Shown here in pieces: positions 32,846 to 41,065 of a stretch of DNA of 44,241 bases. The stretch is from NCBI GenBank assembly GCA_945285405.1, contig CALYQJ010000015.1, positions 1-44,241 on the forward strand, in the 5' to 3' direction. The position numbers and the translations under genes were made by a program. Each line of letters starts with the position of its first letter. Position 1 is the first letter of the stretch. Under the pieces are notes generated by a model. That model had not been told where the DNA came from. It did not search any database and saw only the letters and a program-made list of their open reading frames with translations. The stretch is from an uncultured Lactobacillaceae bacterium. GTDB taxonomy: Bacteria > Bacillota > Bacilli > Lactobacillales > Lactobacillaceae.

Positions 32846-33620
32846 GGATAAAAAGAAAATTAAAACTACTTTTTACCACAAGTTTGACGAAGATGTAGTT
32901 CAATTAAAACATCAAGATTATCAACTGCCGTTAAATTATAATTACGATACTAAACGTTGGTCATACAAACTTTTAGCTCCCCTAGTTAGTTTATTAGCTT
33001 GGATATTAGGATGGTTTTATGCTAAATTCTTTTTACATTTAAGTTTTAAAAATCAAAAAATATTGAAACCATATCGTAAAACTGGTTATTTTGTTTATGG
33101 TAACCATACTTTACCTGAAGGTGATGGCTTTACTATATTTCTACTAGTTCCCCTAACAAAAGTTGCAGCAATAGTTGCACCTGAAAATTTAGCTATTCCC
33201 ATACTAGGAAAATTGTTACCTTACGGTGGAGTTGTTCCCATACCGAGTAGTCGAAAACAAATTTTAGATTTTAATCAAGCAGTAAATACTAAAATTGCCC
33301 AAAAAAAGGCAATGTTTATCTATCCCGAAGCCCATGTTTGGCCATACTATCGAAAAATTCGTCCTTTATCTTTAAGTTCTTTTCACTATCCTATAGAAAC
33401 TCAATCTCCGGTCTTTTGTAAAACTACAACTTTTCAAAAACGAAAATTTGGTAAGAAACCAAAGATTACCGTTTATCTCGACGGGCCGATTACGTGGAAT
33501 CAACACCGCTCACGCATGGCCCAAGAACGAGAACTAAGAGATAAAGTACAAAAACAAATGGAAAGGCGTAGTCAATTAAGTACCTATGAATATATTAAGT
33601 ATCAAAAAATTATTGATTAG
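32826..33620 (+). CDS. PlsC-like lysophospholipid acyltransferase family protein (first)
   Basis: A 264-residue PlsC-type acyltransferase. An amphipathic or membrane segment (LLAPLVSLLAWILGWFYAKFF, about 43-63) precedes the catalytic block YFVYGNHTLPEGDGF. There the usual HX4D is stretched to HX5D, so the His-Asp pair is unusual. Block III is IYPEAHVWPYYRKIRPL, the equivalent of FPEG. The start is the ATG at 32826, 10 bases after GGAGA. A longer frame to 32796 is inside the TetR gene. It probably transfers a fatty acyl group to a lipid or to the product of the following glycosyltransferases. It ends 18 bases before the next gene. Confidence 0.82.
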   Translation: MFSSHSKDKKKIKTTFYHKFDEDVVQLKHQDYQLPLNYNYDTKRWSYKLLAPLVSLLAWILGWFYAKFFLHLSFKNQKILKPYRKTGYFVYGNHTLPEGDGFTIFLLVPLTKVAAIVAPENLAIPILGKLLPYGGVVPIPSSRKQILDFNQAVNTKIAQKKAMFIYPEAHVWPYYRKIRPLSLSSFHYPIETQSPVFCKTTTFQKRKFGKKPKITVYLDGPITWNQHRSRMAQERELRDKVQKQMERRSQLSTYEYIKYQKIID

Positions 33621-33638
33621 TAAGGAGGTAAGTAAAAC

Positions 33639-34469
33639 TTGAACATATTATATTGCGGTGATAGCAATATCCAAGATGGGTTAACGACTTCAGTTCTATC
33701 GCTCATCAAAAATGTTGCAGGCCATTTAAATATTTATGTTTTAACCGCACAAATTACTTACCGAAAGAAACATTATCTACCGATTGACGACCAAACGATT
33801 GCGCTTTTAGATCAGCAAGTAAAAAAGAAAAATCCCCAAAGTAGTGTTATTAAAGTGGATTTAACTTATTTATTCAATCGTGAAAAACCAATCATAAATA
33901 TGGCAACAGTCTTTACCCCTTATTGCATGCTGCGCTTATATGCAGATGAAGTTTCTCAAATTCCTGGACGAATTCTATACCTCGATACCGATGTTATGTG
34001 CTGTCAGGATTTTAGTGATTATTACTACCAAAATTTAGATAATGTAGAAATTGTAGGAACCCTAGATCACTATGGTAAATGGTGGTTTCATCATCAAGCT
34101 CAGATGTTTGATTACTTAAACTCCGGTGTTTTATTGTTAAATTTAGAGTTAATCCGAAAAACTGGATTATTTGCCAAATGTCGTAAACTCTGTCGCAATC
34201 ATTGGATGTTTATGCCAGACCAAACGGCTATCAATAAACTTTGCCACACTAAACGCATCGTTGGTGATCAATTTAACGAGCAACATCAAACTACCAGTGA
34301 AACAGTTTTTCGCCATTTTTCTACCAGCTTGCATCTTTGGCCAATTTTTCACTTACAAAAGGTTAAACCTTGGCAAGTAAATCGCATGCATAACCAATTA
34401 AAAGAACATCAATTTGATGATGTTTTAAAGCAATACCAAATTTTAAAAAAAGTAAAGGAACATAAGTAA
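33639..34469 (+). CDS. Family-8 glycosyltransferase (first)
   Basis: A 276-residue retaining GT8 (GT-A fold). It shows ILYCGDSNIQDGLTTSVLSLI at the nucleotide-binding start, the metal-binding DXD in ILYLDTDVMCCQDF near residue 111, NSGVLLLNLELI near residue 164 and MPDQTAINKL near residue 191. Unusually, it has YGKWWFHHQ in the acceptor region. The start is TTG at 33639, with AAGGAGGT 9 bases upstream. GT8 enzymes transfer glucose or galactose from UDP-sugars, in Gram-positives to teichoic acids, glycoproteins or lipids. No membrane segment is seen. It is followed by the second GT8 one base after its stop. Confidence 0.9.
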   Translation: MNILYCGDSNIQDGLTTSVLSLIKNVAGHLNIYVLTAQITYRKKHYLPIDDQTIALLDQQVKKKNPQSSVIKVDLTYLFNREKPIINMATVFTPYCMLRLYADEVSQIPGRILYLDTDVMCCQDFSDYYYQNLDNVEIVGTLDHYGKWWFHHQAQMFDYLNSGVLLLNLELIRKTGLFAKCRKLCRNHWMFMPDQTAINKLCHTKRIVGDQFNEQHQTTSETVFRHFSTSLHLWPIFHLQKVKPWQVNRMHNQLKEHQFDDVLKQYQILKKVKEHK

Positions 34470-34470
34470 A

Positions 34471-35424
34471 ATGAATAAAGTAATTCCCATTTTTTTTGGC
34501 ATCAATGATCAATATGCACCTTTTCTCGCTGCATCTTTAAGTTCACTAATCGATCACGCTTCACCAGATGATCATTACGAAATTACTATTATCCACCAAG
34601 ATTTAGCTCCAGCTAATCAAGAAAAATTAGCACAACTTGCACAAGATAATATTCAAATTAACTTTAAAAAACTAGAACGTGATTTACAAAATGATTTGAA
34701 TAATGACCAAAATCCTCTGCGAGCCGATTTTGTAACTTTTACCATTTACTATCGCCTATTCATTGCCGATATGTTCCCTCAATATGATAAAGGAATTTAT
34801 ATTGATGCAGATACGATTATTAATCGCAACCTAGCAGATCTTTTTAATCAAGATTTAGGAGATAATTTAATTGGTGCCGTACCAGATGCTTTTATTACCC
34901 ATGATCCTCACGGACGCCATTATGCTCAAGAAGCTTTAGCTGTAGATAAGAATTTTTATATCAATTCTGGAGTCTTACTTATGAATCTTCGAGAATTAAG
35001 ATTGCAACATTTTAGCGAAAAGTTTCTCAATTTACTAAATAAATATCATTTTAAATTAATTGCTCCAGATCAAGATTATTTAAACGCAATGTGCTTTGGT
35101 AAAGTTCTTTATCTTGATCCTCGTTGGGATATTCAAACTGAACACATTATTTCTTTAGACTTTAAGCCTAACTTAATTCACTATAACCTTTTTGGTAAAC
35201 CATGGAATTATGATCAAGTAGCTTTTGAAGATTTATTTTGGCAAGCTTCTAAAAAAACGCCATACTATGAACAAGTCTTAAAAATTAAAAACGAGTATTC
35301 TCAAGCACAAAAACAACACGATCGTGAACGTAAAGATTTATTAATGTCAAGAATTATTTCAACCCCTGATACTGCAGTAACCTTTAAAAAAATTGCTGCT
35401 AAAGGCGTGGATATTCGCGTATGA
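34471..35424 (+). CDS. Family-8 glycosyltransferase (second)
   Basis: A 317-residue GT8. IPIFFGINDQYAPFLAASLSSLI at the start, TIYYRLFIADMFPQYDKGIYIDADTIINRNL with the DXD near residue 105, NSGVLLMNLREL near residue 171, APDQDYLNAMCFGKVLYLD near residue 200 and the C-terminal HYNLFGKPWNY metal-binding His motif are the full GT8 set. A charged tail of about 40 residues (KQQHDRERKD) follows, perhaps for membrane association. It differs clearly from the first GT8, so the two probably add different sugars in sequence. The stop overlaps the start of the next gene (ATGA at 35421). Confidence 0.93.
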   Translation: MNKVIPIFFGINDQYAPFLAASLSSLIDHASPDDHYEITIIHQDLAPANQEKLAQLAQDNIQINFKKLERDLQNDLNNDQNPLRADFVTFTIYYRLFIADMFPQYDKGIYIDADTIINRNLADLFNQDLGDNLIGAVPDAFITHDPHGRHYAQEALAVDKNFYINSGVLLMNLRELRLQHFSEKFLNLLNKYHFKLIAPDQDYLNAMCFGKVLYLDPRWDIQTEHIISLDFKPNLIHYNLFGKPWNYDQVAFEDLFWQASKKTPYYEQVLKIKNEYSQAQKQHDRERKDLLMSRIISTPDTAVTFKKIAAKGVDIRV

Positions 35425-36275
35425 TTATCGGCGGTAATAAAAAAGCGGTAATTGATAATATTAAAGAAAAAGCTAACCAGCAAAAATTCAACGATAAAGT
35501 TGAAGTGGGTGATCCAGTTTTAGACCCAACTGACGAGAAACAATTGATCGCTGATTTTCTAAAACATCGAAAAACTCTCGATTATTGGTTTAAAAATCTT
35601 ATCGCTCGTTCAATAATGCGGGTGATCACATTATTCGTTAATTATCATACTAAAATTAAATCTGCCGAAAAAATAAAAGATCTACCAGTAGGTGCAATTA
35701 TTACCAGTAATCATTTTAATCCTTTGGATAATACTACAATTAGAAAGTTAGCTGCGAAAAAGCATCGTCAACTTTTTGTACTTAGTCAACCTACTAATTT
35801 AAAAATGACAGGAATTCTGGGATTCTTAATGAATTATGATGATATCATTCCCCTAAGTAAGAGTTTTGCCTATCTTGGAAAAATTTTACCCCAATTACTA
35901 AACAAAGTTTTTAGTAAAGGTAATTATTTACTAATCTATCCTGAACAAGAAATGTGGTTCAACTATCGCAAACCGCGGCCACCTAAAAGAGGGGCTTATT
36001 ATTATGCTGCAAAAATGCAAGTTCCAATTATTTCTTGTTTTGTTGAAATTAAAGATCAAGTAAAAAAAGACAACGATCAATTCAAGAAGGTAAACTATAT
36101 TGTTCATGTCTTACCAACAATTTATCCTGATCCGCAAAAAAACATTGAAGCTAATACCAATACCATGATGGCCAAAGATTACAAGCAAAAATGTCAAGCT
36201 TATGAACAAGCTTATGGATGCAAATTAGATTATCATTTTACTGCTAAAGACATTGCTGGATGGTGTGAAAATTGA
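35421..36275 (+). CDS. PlsC-like lysophospholipid acyltransferase family protein (second)
   Basis: A 284-residue PlsC-type acyltransferase with a canonical catalytic motif, IITSNHFNPLDN (HX4D). Block III is LIYPEQEMWFNYRKPRPPKRGAYYYA and block IV PIISCFVEIKD. The N-terminal 60 residues are charged, and a weak membrane-associating helix (ARSIMRVITLFV) follows. It starts inside the stop codon of the second GT8, so translation is coupled. Last gene of the operon. Two distinct acyltransferases in one operon with two GT8 enzymes suggest that two acyl chains are placed on a saccharide-containing product. Confidence 0.87.
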   Translation: MIIGGNKKAVIDNIKEKANQQKFNDKVEVGDPVLDPTDEKQLIADFLKHRKTLDYWFKNLIARSIMRVITLFVNYHTKIKSAEKIKDLPVGAIITSNHFNPLDNTTIRKLAAKKHRQLFVLSQPTNLKMTGILGFLMNYDDIIPLSKSFAYLGKILPQLLNKVFSKGNYLLIYPEQEMWFNYRKPRPPKRGAYYYAAKMQVPIISCFVEIKDQVKKDNDQFKKVNYIVHVLPTIYPDPQKNIEANTNTMMAKDYKQKCQAYEQAYGCKLDYHFTAKDIAGWCEN

Positions 36276-36301
36276 AAATTGAATTATTTAGTAAAAATAT
36301 A

Positions 36302-36329
36302 TTGAATCATTTTAAAACGATGCTATAAT
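36302..36329 (+). promoter_or_regulatory. Promoter of the HMCES/YedK gene
   Basis: TTGAAT (36302-36307), 16 bases, then TGC-TATAAT (36324-36329) with an extended -10. No LexA box is recognisable. Confidence 0.65.
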
Positions 36330-36348
36330 AATTGTTGGAGGTGCAAGA

Positions 36349-36915
36349 ATGTGTGGTCGCTATACTTTCGAGCTAAACCTAGTTAAGGAGATTGATAAAA
36401 TCTATCAATTAGCTAAACAAAATGGTTACCAACCGGCAACCGGCGAAATCTTTCCTGGTAGCGACCCGGCATTAGTTATCAGTAAAGACAATAAAATTAG
36501 CGTTGTTGCAATGGAATGGGGCTTCCCAGGTTTTAAACCCCATCAAGCTTTAATTAACGCTCGTAGTGAAACGGTTTTGGAAAAACCCCGATTTTCTAAA
36601 CCCTTTCTTACACAGCGTTGTGTGTATCCTACAACTGGTTTTTTTGAATGGAATCCCCAACATCAAAAATACTGGTTTAATTACACTGACAAACCCCAAG
36701 CGCTTTACATTGCAGGATTTTATAATTTCTTTAAGGATACCCCTAAAAGTATTTTATTGACCACTGTTCCGACACCTTCAGTTAAAGAAATCCATAGTCG
36801 GATGCCTTTAATTTTAAAAAAATCCCAGATCAAACCATGGTTAAACGATCGTGATTTTGCAAGAAAAGTCCTTCAGAGTTCGATGCCTGATTTATATAAA
36901 TCGGCACAAGATTAA
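36349..36915 (+). CDS. HMCES/YedK family abasic-site-binding protein (SRAP)
   Basis: A 188-residue SRAP domain protein. It starts MCGRY, so Cys2 becomes the new N-terminus and forms a thiazolidine crosslink with abasic sites in single-stranded DNA. Other active residues are Asn70 in INARSET, Glu100 in TGFFEW and His149 in IHSRMPLIL. This is a full set, with length slightly under E. coli YedK. Ribosome site GGAGGTG. It protects stalled replication forks. It stands alone with its own promoter, between the acyl/glycosyltransferase operon and manA. Confidence 0.93.
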   Translation: MCGRYTFELNLVKEIDKIYQLAKQNGYQPATGEIFPGSDPALVISKDNKISVVAMEWGFPGFKPHQALINARSETVLEKPRFSKPFLTQRCVYPTTGFFEWNPQHQKYWFNYTDKPQALYIAGFYNFFKDTPKSILLTTVPTPSVKEIHSRMPLILKKSQIKPWLNDRDFARKVLQSSMPDLYKSAQD

Positions 36916-37018
36916 TGCTCATCCAGTTATTTTCTCCTTTTTAAATTAGTTAAAGTTAGTTTTGACCGCGATTCATGAATTTAAATTTTTTCCATTAAAA
37001 TTAAATCACTTCGCAAAG

Positions 37019-37060
37019 TAAAATCCCGCTTTTTCGATCCTCGAAAAAACGGGTTTTTTG
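37019..37060. terminator. Bidirectional intrinsic terminator
   Basis: Arms 37021-37037 and 37041-37056 pair with one mismatch and have a T-run. It serves the rightward 36349 gene and probably the leftward manA. A second hairpin without a T-run lies at 37098-37125, directly after manA. Confidence 0.8.
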
Positions 37061-37130
37061 AGTTTATAAATTATAATTTTTAATATCAATAACCTAATTA
37101 ACATCTAAATAATATTAGATGTTAATTAAT

Positions 37131-38096
37131 TTATTCAGAACTAGGTTCCGAAGCAATGATTTGCAAGTCACCATTTAACTCCCAATTTTTAATGCCTGCT
37201 GGCATAATAAGATGATCACCTTTTTTCAAAGGATAGGATTTTTGATTTGTTATTAAAGTACCTTGACCATCAATAACTGAAAGTAATGTATAAGCGGCTT
37301 GTTGATGGGTCAATTCTTGCCGATCCTTAATTTGCCATTGCCAAACACAAAAATGTGGTGATATTGGCGGTTTTACATAGGTGGTAAATGTTGATTTTCC
37401 TCTCTTTTCGGTCTCAATATCTAATTTCGGATCAACACTAGGGACTGTAGTAACGTCAATTGATTGTTTTAAATGTAATTTTCGTTTTTCTCCCGTTTTT
37501 TCATCAACGCGATTATAATCATACAAACGATAAGTTGTATCACTAGATTGCTGGGTTTCTAAAACCATAATTCCCTTATTTAAAGCATGAATTGTTCCAC
37601 TGGGAACGAATACAAAATCTCCTGTTTTAACTGGATATTTACGTAGCAAATGTTCCCAATCACCATTTTCAATCATTTTTACTAATTCTTCTTTAGTTTG
37701 AGCATGATGCCCATAGATTAAATATGAGCCTGGATCAGCTTGAATAACATACCAGCATTCAGTTTTTCCTAATTCATGTTCATGAACAGCAGCATATTCA
37801 TTATCAGGATGAACTTGTACTGAAAGACTATCATTAGCGTCTAATATTTTAGTTAATAATGGAAAAACTTTTTCTTTAGGATTACCAAAATAATCAGGAT
37901 ATTTTTGATAAACTTCATTTAAAGGCATTCCTGCCAAAGCTCCATTTTTAATCTTACTTAACCCATGAGGATGAGCGGAAATTGCCCAACATTCCCCAAT
38001 CTTGCCCTCAGGGATCGAATAATCAAAAACGGTTTCCAATTTACGTCCGCCCCAAATTTTAGGAAGAAAAAAAGGTGATAAAAATAGTGGTTCCAT
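37131..38096 (-). CDS. manA: Mannose-6-phosphate isomerase, class I
   Basis: A 321-residue zinc-dependent cupin isomerase (mannose-6-phosphate to fructose-6-phosphate). FFLPKIWGGRKLETVF at the start, the metal ligands in SVQVHPDNEYA (94-98) and GKTECWYVI (Glu113), FVPSGTIHALNKGI near residue 162 and a second cupin end (GDHLIMPAGIKNWEL) are all present. Length is typical of Firmicute ManA (310-325). GGAGGC ribosome site. Single gene leftward. It feeds mannose from PTS uptake into glycolysis, although no mannose-specific PTS is identified here. Confidence 0.95.
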   Translation of the reverse strand: MEPLFLSPFFLPKIWGGRKLETVFDYSIPEGKIGECWAISAHPHGLSKIKNGALAGMPLNEVYQKYPDYFGNPKEKVFPLLTKILDANDSLSVQVHPDNEYAAVHEHELGKTECWYVIQADPGSYLIYGHHAQTKEELVKMIENGDWEHLLRKYPVKTGDFVFVPSGTIHALNKGIMVLETQQSSDTTYRLYDYNRVDEKTGEKRKLHLKQSIDVTTVPSVDPKLDIETEKRGKSTFTTYVKPPISPHFCVWQWQIKDRQELTHQQAAYTLLSVIDGQGTLITNQKSYPLKKGDHLIMPAGIKNWELNGDLQIIASEPSSE

Positions 38097-38219
38097 TAAA
38101 TAATTTTGCCTCCTTATATGTGTGTAATAAAATTAATAACGATTATCTCTATTATAACTGAATAAATGCGGTTTCACATTAATGCTGTCTTGAAGAAAAA
38201 AGAATCTAAATTGCACATT

Positions 38220-38678
38220 CTAAAGAATTAACTTCATAATTAACATCTGATTTTGATCTTTTACTCTTTCAAATCCTGCATTTTCATATAAATGAACGGC
38301 AGCCTTATTTGCTTTAGTAACACATAAGGATAAACCCGTGAAATTATGCTGATTTGCAAGGTTAAGAAAACTAGCTAAGAGCTGCGTACCATATCCGCGA
38401 TGTTGAAACTGTGGTCTAATTGCCATTATTAACTCCGGGAAATCTGCTTGAACGTAACCGTAACCCTTAATTAAACGACACCAAATCATTCCGATTGGCT
38501 TTCCTGTGTTAACAGTTATAACTTGTCCATAGTCATAAACACCCTGCCCAAAATTCTGATAATATATATTCAATTCCGGACGCTGTAAAGAATCTAGTGA
38601 TCTAGATTCATAAGTTACCATTGAAAACATTTGCTTTAAAAAGTCAAAATCTCTAGGTTGATAATTCCTAATTTTCAT
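38220..38678 (-). CDS. GNAT-family N-acetyltransferase
   Basis: A 152-residue GNAT protein. Motif A PQFQHRGYGTQLLASFLNLA binds acetyl-CoA, and motif B is LSLCVTKANKAAVHLYENAGFERV. The N-terminal part (MKIRNYQPRDFDFLKQMF) is typical of single-domain GNATs. The substrate cannot be told. Its start lies inside the end of the esterase gene (11-base overlap), so the pair is coupled and both are leftward. No terminator is obvious after the stop at 38220. Confidence 0.87.
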   Translation of the reverse strand: MKIRNYQPRDFDFLKQMFSMVTYESRSLDSLQRPELNIYYQNFGQGVYDYGQVITVNTGKPIGMIWCRLIKGYGYVQADFPELIMAIRPQFQHRGYGTQLLASFLNLANQHNFTGLSLCVTKANKAAVHLYENAGFERVKDQNQMLIMKLIL

Positions 38679-39576
38679 AGGTTACTTTAAATTCCTTTAA
38701 TATCGCTTGGTTAGTTTCAATACTTTCTGGCCACTCCCAATTACTTACATTGAAAACATGACCTAAATGTGTTCCTTGATCTTTGGTCCAAAGCTTAGTA
38801 ATAAAGTGATAATGATTTTTTTGTAAAAGTCCAATTAAGAAATCAGTTTGCGAAATAAAGCGGTCTTGACCGCCACCAATAACCATTACTTTGGGCATTA
38901 CTGTACCATCACCAATAATCTCAGAAAAATTATAAGGTACTTGGTCTTGATCAAATAATTGTATGTAAGTTTCAGCAACCTCCTGAAACCAAGGATCAGA
39001 GACTTGTTTTAAATTTTTTGGTTCAACAACGCCACAAGTAATTGCTACTAAATTAAATGAAAAATCAAGTGATTTTACTTGATAAATTTCTTGTAACTTT
39101 GGTTGTTGCTGAATTGCCATCACCAAAGCCGCAAGATGACCACCAGCAGAATCACCGGTCAAAAGTACTCGCCTTAAATCAAAACCACGCCCACGACCAT
39201 ACTTAGCTAACCAATGTAAACTCGAAAAAACATCTTGCACCATAGCTTTTATCCCGACTTCTGGGAATAATCGATAACTCATTGCCATCACTGCAAAACC
39301 TTGGCTAGCCAGATAACGACAATAATTATTATTTAAATTACAATCGCCATACATCCAACCGCCGCCATGAATATCAATAATTGTTGGTAAAAGTCCTATT
39401 CCTGTTTTCTCAGGATAATAAAGATTTAAACGCTGATAACTCGTACCATGAGGTACATAACTATAGTCCGTTTCCAAGCGACTGCCGCTAGGTTTGGGTT
39501 GATAATAAAACTTTTGACGGTCTTGAGCTAAATTTTGTTCCCAATGTTGCTTTAATTTATTGATAGCTGAATTCAA
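38668..39576 (-). CDS. Alpha/beta hydrolase (HSL-family esterase)
   Basis: A 302-residue cytoplasmic esterase or lipase-like hydrolase. The oxyanion motif is DIHGGGWMYGD (about 69-77), the nucleophile Ser143 is in LLTGDSAGGHLAAL, the acid is likely Asp in GGGQDRFI, and the base His is in HLGHVFNV near the C-terminus. This is the hormone-sensitive-lipase pattern with HGGGW. No signal peptide. It overlaps the acetyltransferase downstream. The substrate is probably a short acyl ester. GGGAAA weakly serves as ribosome site. It is divergent from the phosphatase gene at 39684. Confidence 0.9.
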   Translation of the reverse strand: MNSAINKLKQHWEQNLAQDRQKFYYQPKPSGSRLETDYSYVPHGTSYQRLNLYYPEKTGIGLLPTIIDIHGGGWMYGDCNLNNNYCRYLASQGFAVMAMSYRLFPEVGIKAMVQDVFSSLHWLAKYGRGRGFDLRRVLLTGDSAGGHLAALVMAIQQQPKLQEIYQVKSLDFSFNLVAITCGVVEPKNLKQVSDPWFQEVAETYIQLFDQDQVPYNFSEIIGDGTVMPKVMVIGGGQDRFISQTDFLIGLLQKNHYHFITKLWTKDQGTHLGHVFNVSNWEWPESIETNQAILKEFKVTYEN

Positions 39577-39683
39577 AACAATTTCCCTTTCCCAAATTTT
39601 TAAAATAAAAATAATAATTTTAACTAAAAAAAGATATCTTATGTTATCTTAATCCTAAATATAAAAAGGGGGAAGAATTTTAA

Positions 39684-40265
39684 TTGGCTAAAACACTTTA
39701 CTTAATGCGTCATGGAGAAACTTTATTTAATTCACAACATCGAATTCAAGGTTGGAGTGATTCACCTCTAACTTCCAAAGGTATTAAGCAAGCTAAAATT
39801 GCAGCGCATTATTTTCCTAATCATCAAATAAAGTTAGAAAGTGCATATTGCTCAACTTCTGAAAGAGCTAGTGACACCATTGAACTTATTACTAAACTGC
39901 CATACAAACGACTAAAAGGATTACGGGAATGGAACTTTGGCGTTTTCGAAGCGGAACACGATTATCTATATCCTGTAGGTCATGATACCGAATTTTTTGC
40001 TAGTTTTGGTGGTGAAAGTGAAACTCAAGTCCAACAGCGCTTTAATCAAACTATGTTAGAAATTATGCATCATGATCCTGCAAAAACGATTCTTGTAGTT
40101 TCGCATGGCAATTCGATTCGAAGCTTTACTCATTTTTGGCACAAAAATAAAATTAACCCGGAACAATTAACACTCGATAATTGCTGTATTTTAAAATTTA
40201 CTTTTGAACAAAACACTTTTACTTTTCAAAATATCTACCATTGCGATTTTAGTAACATTTCTTAA
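39684..40265 (+). CDS. Histidine phosphatase (phosphoglycerate-mutase-like)
   Basis: A 193-residue member of the histidine phosphatase superfamily. LYLMRHGETLFNSQHRIQGWSDSPLT gives the RHG motif with phospho-histidine 10, LREWNFGVFE supplies the acid, and VVSHGNSIRSF contains the second histidine. It is shorter than glycolytic phosphoglycerate mutase and lacks its terminal extension, so it is more likely a broad phosphatase (GpmB or CobC type). It starts at TTG, with AGGGGGAAG upstream. Single gene, closed by the terminator at 40303. Confidence 0.88.
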   Translation: MAKTLYLMRHGETLFNSQHRIQGWSDSPLTSKGIKQAKIAAHYFPNHQIKLESAYCSTSERASDTIELITKLPYKRLKGLREWNFGVFEAEHDYLYPVGHDTEFFASFGGESETQVQQRFNQTMLEIMHHDPAKTILVVSHGNSIRSFTHFWHKNKINPEQLTLDNCCILKFTFEQNTFTFQNIYHCDFSNIS

Positions 40266-40302
40266 ATTCAAAAAGGAATAGTTCTCTTTGAGATTAAAAA
40301 TT

Positions 40303-40349
40303 AATAAAGGATAAATTATTCTAAAAAATAATTTATCCTTTATTTTTTA
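40303..40349. terminator. Bidirectional intrinsic terminator
   Basis: A perfect 18-bp stem (40303-40320 with 40327-40344) and T-run lie between the convergent phosphatase gene and pnuC. Confidence 0.9.
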
Positions 40350-40375
40350 ACTAAAATGAATCTAAAACAATAAAT

Positions 40376-41065
40376 TTAAGCTTTTTTTGATGATAGTTTC
40401 CATTCGCAAATCCCAAAAACAGCATTAAATAAATAAATTAAATATTGAACAGCAATAATGATATTGTTTGTATAAAGATTTAATCCCACAACTAATACAT
40501 TTAAAATTACCCATAAATACCAATTAAATGAATAACGCATCATTAATAGCAATTGGGCCACGACACCTAAACCAAATACAAAGCAATTAGTAATTAACTG
40601 ATAAATCGTATTTTTGGCACCAACAGCTCCCGTTAAATAAACATTTAAAAAGACTGCAAAAATTAAGAAAATCAAAGCATACAAAAAGGCATTTTCGCTT
40701 AGTGAACGCACTTTAACATTTTTGTTGCGGTCTTCGTTTTTATGCCAGGTAATTAAACCATAAATATGTGTACCAAAATAATAGAAAGATGGTAAAGCTG
40801 CACCAATATTACCCCCCAAAAAATTAGCACAACATTCGGCTATATTAGCAAGCATTCCTAAAACGTTACCTAAATTTTTTCGTTTTGCCAACAAAATAAC
40901 ACAAACCAGACCACACATTGCTCCAATGTAAGAAATAACATACCGAAAATTGAAATGAGAAAAAGGATCAGTGTAAAGAAAAGCAAAGGTAACACAAATA
41001 ATACAAAAATACGGATACAACTTATGACGACCAATAGAAATTATGACATTGCTTATTTTATTCAT
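40376..41065 (-). CDS. pnuC: PnuC-family nicotinamide riboside transporter
   Basis: A 229-residue polytopic membrane protein with about seven hydrophobic segments. NIAECCANFLGGNIGAALPSFYYFGTHIYGLITWHK carries the PnuC family features, and the tail has NWYLWVILNVLVVGLNLY and LFNAVFGICEW. It imports nicotinamide riboside, which the RN kinase domain of NadR traps as NMN. I chose the ATG at 41065, which has GAGGAG 7-12 bases upstream and overlaps nadR by 8 bases. The longer frame is inside nadR. Confidence 0.9.
   Translation of the reverse strand: MNKISNVIISIGRHKLYPYFCIICVTFAFLYTDPFSHFNFRYVISYIGAMCGLVCVILLAKRKNLGNVLGMLANIAECCANFLGGNIGAALPSFYYFGTHIYGLITWHKNEDRNKNVKVRSLSENAFLYALIFLIFAVFLNVYLTGAVGAKNTIYQLITNCFVFGLGVVAQLLLMMRYSFNWYLWVILNVLVVGLNLYTNNIIIAVQYLIYLFNAVFGICEWKLSSKKA

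Noticed and set aside
34167-34380. Overlapping ORFs within the first GT8 gene and at 35301-35483
   Set aside because: Shadows of GT8 genes with complete family motifs.
37098-37127. Hairpin after manA as terminator
   Set aside because: The stem is good but no T-run follows on either strand. The terminator at 37019-37060 is the likelier one.
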